Origin: Bacteroidales bacterium
GTDB lineage: Bacteria; Bacteroidota; Bacteroidia; Bacteroidales; UBA932
Length of the DNA stretch: 9,505 bases
Direction: 5' to 3'
Assembly: GCA_017535125.1 (NCBI GenBank)
Contig: JAFXUS010000005.1
Coordinates: 1 to 9,505 of the forward strand
The number at the start of each line of letters is the position of its first letter. The stretch's first letter is position 1. The position numbers and the translations under genes are program-made. Shown here piece after piece: positions 6,136-9,505 of the stretch. The notes below the pieces were generated by a model. It ran no database searches. It had not been told where the DNA came from and worked only from the letters and a program-made list of their open reading frames with translations.

Positions 6136-7839
6136 TTAGAATCTCCAGCCGAAGGTCACGGCCACGTTCCAGAGATTCCGTTTGTTCAGGATGCGCGGTG
6201 CCTCCACGAGCCCGTAGTTGCCGTAGCTGTCGAAGCTGTCGTAGTCGTAGTACGGGGCGAAGGTCGAGGCGGGATAGCGCGTCATGCGGACGACGGCATC
6301 CATGAAGAAGGATCCGGGAGAGGAATAGCCGATACCGAAGGAGAAAGTACGCGTCCGGTCGGCGTAGTAGTGCGGCGTCACCAGGTTCTTGACCCGGTTC
6401 AGGTAGGAGTAATAATCTTTGTAGAAGTCGTCCAGCGTCACTTTCTGGCCGTCGGACGAGGTCCACCAGCGCTCCGGAGAAGTGGTGAAGCCATAGCCGG
6501 CGCGCAGGGACAACTCAGGCGTCACGCGCAGCTCGGCACCCACGCGGATGCTGTGCTCCACGCCGGTGAAGTAGCGGTTGGCCCAGTTCTGCTGGGTGAA
6601 GGCATCCTCGCCCCAGCCGTCGTCGCGGCGTGCGCGGAAGCGCATCACGCTGTAGTCCGCCAGCTCGTAGTCCAGGCTGATGAAGCCCTTCTTCGCGAAG
6701 GTGAAGGCGGCGCCGAAGGAGGCGCGGTACGGCGAGCGCAGGAAGTAGGAATACTCACCCTGCGGGGAAGAAATGCTGTCGTTGTAGTAACTGTCGTCGT
6801 AGTTGGTGGAGGCGGAATAGCCCCAGGACTCGGAGATCGTGTAGGCGGTCGGAGTCTGGAAGGTCGCACCGAGGCGCAGGCCGTCCACCGGGCGGACGAT
6901 AATGCCGATCTTGGCATAGATGCCGGCCATCTCGGCCAGGTAACGATAACCGTAGCTGCCGTTCAGGAAGCAGGTCTCATAGCCGTCGTCGTACTGGATG
7001 CGGAAGTCGTCCGGGTTGATGGACGCCTCGTAGAACGACTCATTATAGCGGTAGCGGGCCGTCGGGATACCGAGGTTGACGCCCACGTAGAAGCGGTCGG
7101 AGAAATTGAATCCCATGTTCATGATCAAGTCGTTCTTGCTGCCGTACTTGGTCAGATAGGAAGTCTGGGAGAGCCCGCCGGGCACATAGTGGAAGTCTCC
7201 GTCGGCGGAGATGGTCTCCGTGACGCCGACGAACTCACCGTCAACGCCGTAGGAACCGAACATGCCGCCCTGATAGGCCGCCAGGAGGTCCCAGGGGAGG
7301 TCGCTGTTGTTGAAGGAGCTGTATTCCTTCAGCACGTTCTCGTTGTATCCCCGCGCGGCGTCCGCGAACTCCGCGATCTTGGACGTACGGCTGTTGGAGC
7401 CGAAGCCCTCGCTCAGGAAGTGATAATTGTTGGTCTGGTTCACGACGAAGCCGAACGAGAAGGTCTTGAGACCATAGCGCTGGCCCGTCTCGAAGTTCAC
7501 GGTGACACCGACGTTCGGAAGGTTCATCCGCCCGTGGGTCAGGCGGTTCGACAGGCCGTAGCCTTTCTCGCCTTCGGGGGAATACGCCGACGTGACGGCG
7601 GACACGGTCACGCCCGGGGTGATCACGAACTGGCTGTAGGGAGCCACGGCGGAGCCGGCCGGGTTGATACCGATGGAGCCGACGTCTCCGCCCAGGGCGG
7701 TCATCGCGTTGCCCAGCGCCATGCTGCGGGCGGTGCCGTAATACTGGTTCTGGCTGAAGGTAATGGCATCATAGACGCTCTGAGCGCCGGACGTCATCGT
7801 CATGGCCAGGAAAGCCGCTGCAAAAATTATCTTTTTCAT
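6136..7839 (-). CDS. OmpP1/FadL-family outer-membrane beta-barrel protein
   Basis: This 567-residue protein is a predicted outer-membrane barrel of the OMPP1/FadL/TodX type, whose characterised members carry hydrophobic compounds such as long-chain fatty acids; its own substrate is unknown. From the ATG at 7839 it has a signal peptide (MKKIIFAAAFLAMTMTSGA, likely cut after A19). The family N-terminal hatch signature follows at 35-62: GTARSMALGNAMTALGGD then VGSIGINPAG, with NPAG at 59-62. The rest is rich in alternating aromatic strands (for example FYVGVNLGIP) and ends in FGWRF, the terminal phenylalanine expected for BAM recognition. An in-frame ATG at 7866 would add nine charged residues before the signal peptide and is unlikely. 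A near-match to the -7 box (TATGTTTA, 7867-7860) is upstream, with no clear -33. lpxD begins 10 bases after the stop, which suggests cotranscription with the lipid A genes. Confidence 0.88.
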   Translation of the reverse strand: MKKIIFAAAFLAMTMTSGAQSVYDAITFSQNQYYGTARSMALGNAMTALGGDVGSIGINPAGSAVAPYSQFVITPGVTVSAVTSAYSPEGEKGYGLSNRLTHGRMNLPNVGVTVNFETGQRYGLKTFSFGFVVNQTNNYHFLSEGFGSNSRTSKIAEFADAARGYNENVLKEYSSFNNSDLPWDLLAAYQGGMFGSYGVDGEFVGVTETISADGDFHYVPGGLSQTSYLTKYGSKNDLIMNMGFNFSDRFYVGVNLGIPTARYRYNESFYEASINPDDFRIQYDDGYETCFLNGSYGYRYLAEMAGIYAKIGIIVRPVDGLRLGATFQTPTAYTISESWGYSASTNYDDSYYNDSISSPQGEYSYFLRSPYRASFGAAFTFAKKGFISLDYELADYSVMRFRARRDDGWGEDAFTQQNWANRYFTGVEHSIRVGAELRVTPELSLRAGYGFTTSPERWWTSSDGQKVTLDDFYKDYYSYLNRVKNLVTPHYYADRTRTFSFGIGYSSPGSFFMDAVVRMTRYPASTFAPYYDYDSFDSYGNYGLVEAPRILNKRNLWNVAVTFGWRF

Positions 7840-7893
7840 TGTCTTCGTCTTTTTCGGGTTAAACATACGTTGGGTTCAGGTTTATGTTACCCC

Positions 7894-7939
7894 GTCATCC
7901 GCCGGCTTGACCTTTAGTCATTCCGGACTTGATCCGGAA
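7894..7939. repeat. Degenerate tandem/palindromic repeat between lipoprotein and barrel genes
   Basis: Two related units start 23 bases apart: GTCATCCGCCGGCTTGACC (7894-7912) and GTCATTCCGGACTTGATCC (7917-7935). The second contains a perfect hairpin, TTCCGGA (7921-7927), loop CTTGA, TCCGGAA (7933-7939). It begins 3 bases after the lipoprotein stop codon as transcribed. The motif resembles the widespread intergenic GTCAT-CCGGA-CTTGA-TCCGG palindromes of many bacterial genomes (recognised from memory). It has no T run, so it is at best a weak terminator. Confidence 0.6.
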
Positions 7940-7941
7940 CC

Positions 7942-9505
<1,564 letters not shown>

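Noticed and set aside
2703..6305. A 1200-codon plus-strand open frame opposite wbqC, lpxA, lpxC and lpxD
   Set aside because: All four minus-strand genes are in the same register and the plus frame is exactly antisense to it. GC-rich genes rarely use TTA, CTA or TCA, so the antisense frame has no stops. The product is a His/Asp/Ala/Val-rich shadow with no recognisable domain, while the minus strand encodes four known families.
7840..7866. Nine-residue upstream extension of the barrel protein from an ATG at 7866
   Set aside because: It would place charged residues before a normal signal peptide; the ATG at 7839 gives a standard MKK start.

Overview
The window looks like a GC-rich chromosome segment from a member of the Bacteroidota, most likely order Bacteroidales. 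The evidence is three exact matches to the Bacteroidetes sigma factor -7 box (TAnnTTTG), mostly absent Shine-Dalgarno sequences, Bacteroidetes-style InfB, NusA, LpxD, LpxA and OmpP1-like proteins, a WbqC-family protein, and an archaeal/eukaryote-type prolyl-tRNA synthetase. No assignment below order is attempted.

All genes except the last lie on the minus strand. Reading in the direction of transcription (right to left): a Tyr/Trp/Gly- and Ser/Gly-rich lipoprotein (7942-8937); a 102-base gap holding a degenerate palindromic repeat; an OmpP1/FadL-like outer-membrane barrel (6136-7839); lpxD, lpxC and lpxA, the early lipid A steps (6125 down to 3387); a WbqC-family protein (2781-3380); a 185-base gap with a long inverted repeat and a very good promoter; and then rimP-nusA-infB (2595 down to 1, infB cut by the window edge). 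On the plus strand, proS starts at 9057 and runs off the right edge. It diverges from the lipoprotein across a 119-base region.

The genes form two functional groups. The barrel-lpxD-lpxC-lpxA-wbqC block is tightly packed (gaps of 3 to 30 bases) and serves the outer membrane: lipid A acylation and deacetylation plus a porin-like transporter. The rimP-nusA-infB block is the conserved ribosome maturation / transcription elongation / translation initiation operon, apparently driven by its own promoter at 2648-2679. No gene-free stretch exceeds 300 bases. No tRNA, rRNA, CRISPR array, insertion sequence or phage gene was seen.

This is mainly a housekeeping region and I do not see a new defence or mobile system. 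The points most worth a second look are: a RimP of only 90 residues that lacks the C-terminal domain; an LpxC without the C-terminal FabZ domain usual in Bacteroides; the near-perfect 31-base inverted repeat immediately after wbqC; the low-complexity lipoprotein with an unusually strong ribosome binding site; and a small hairpin followed by a T run in the proS leader.
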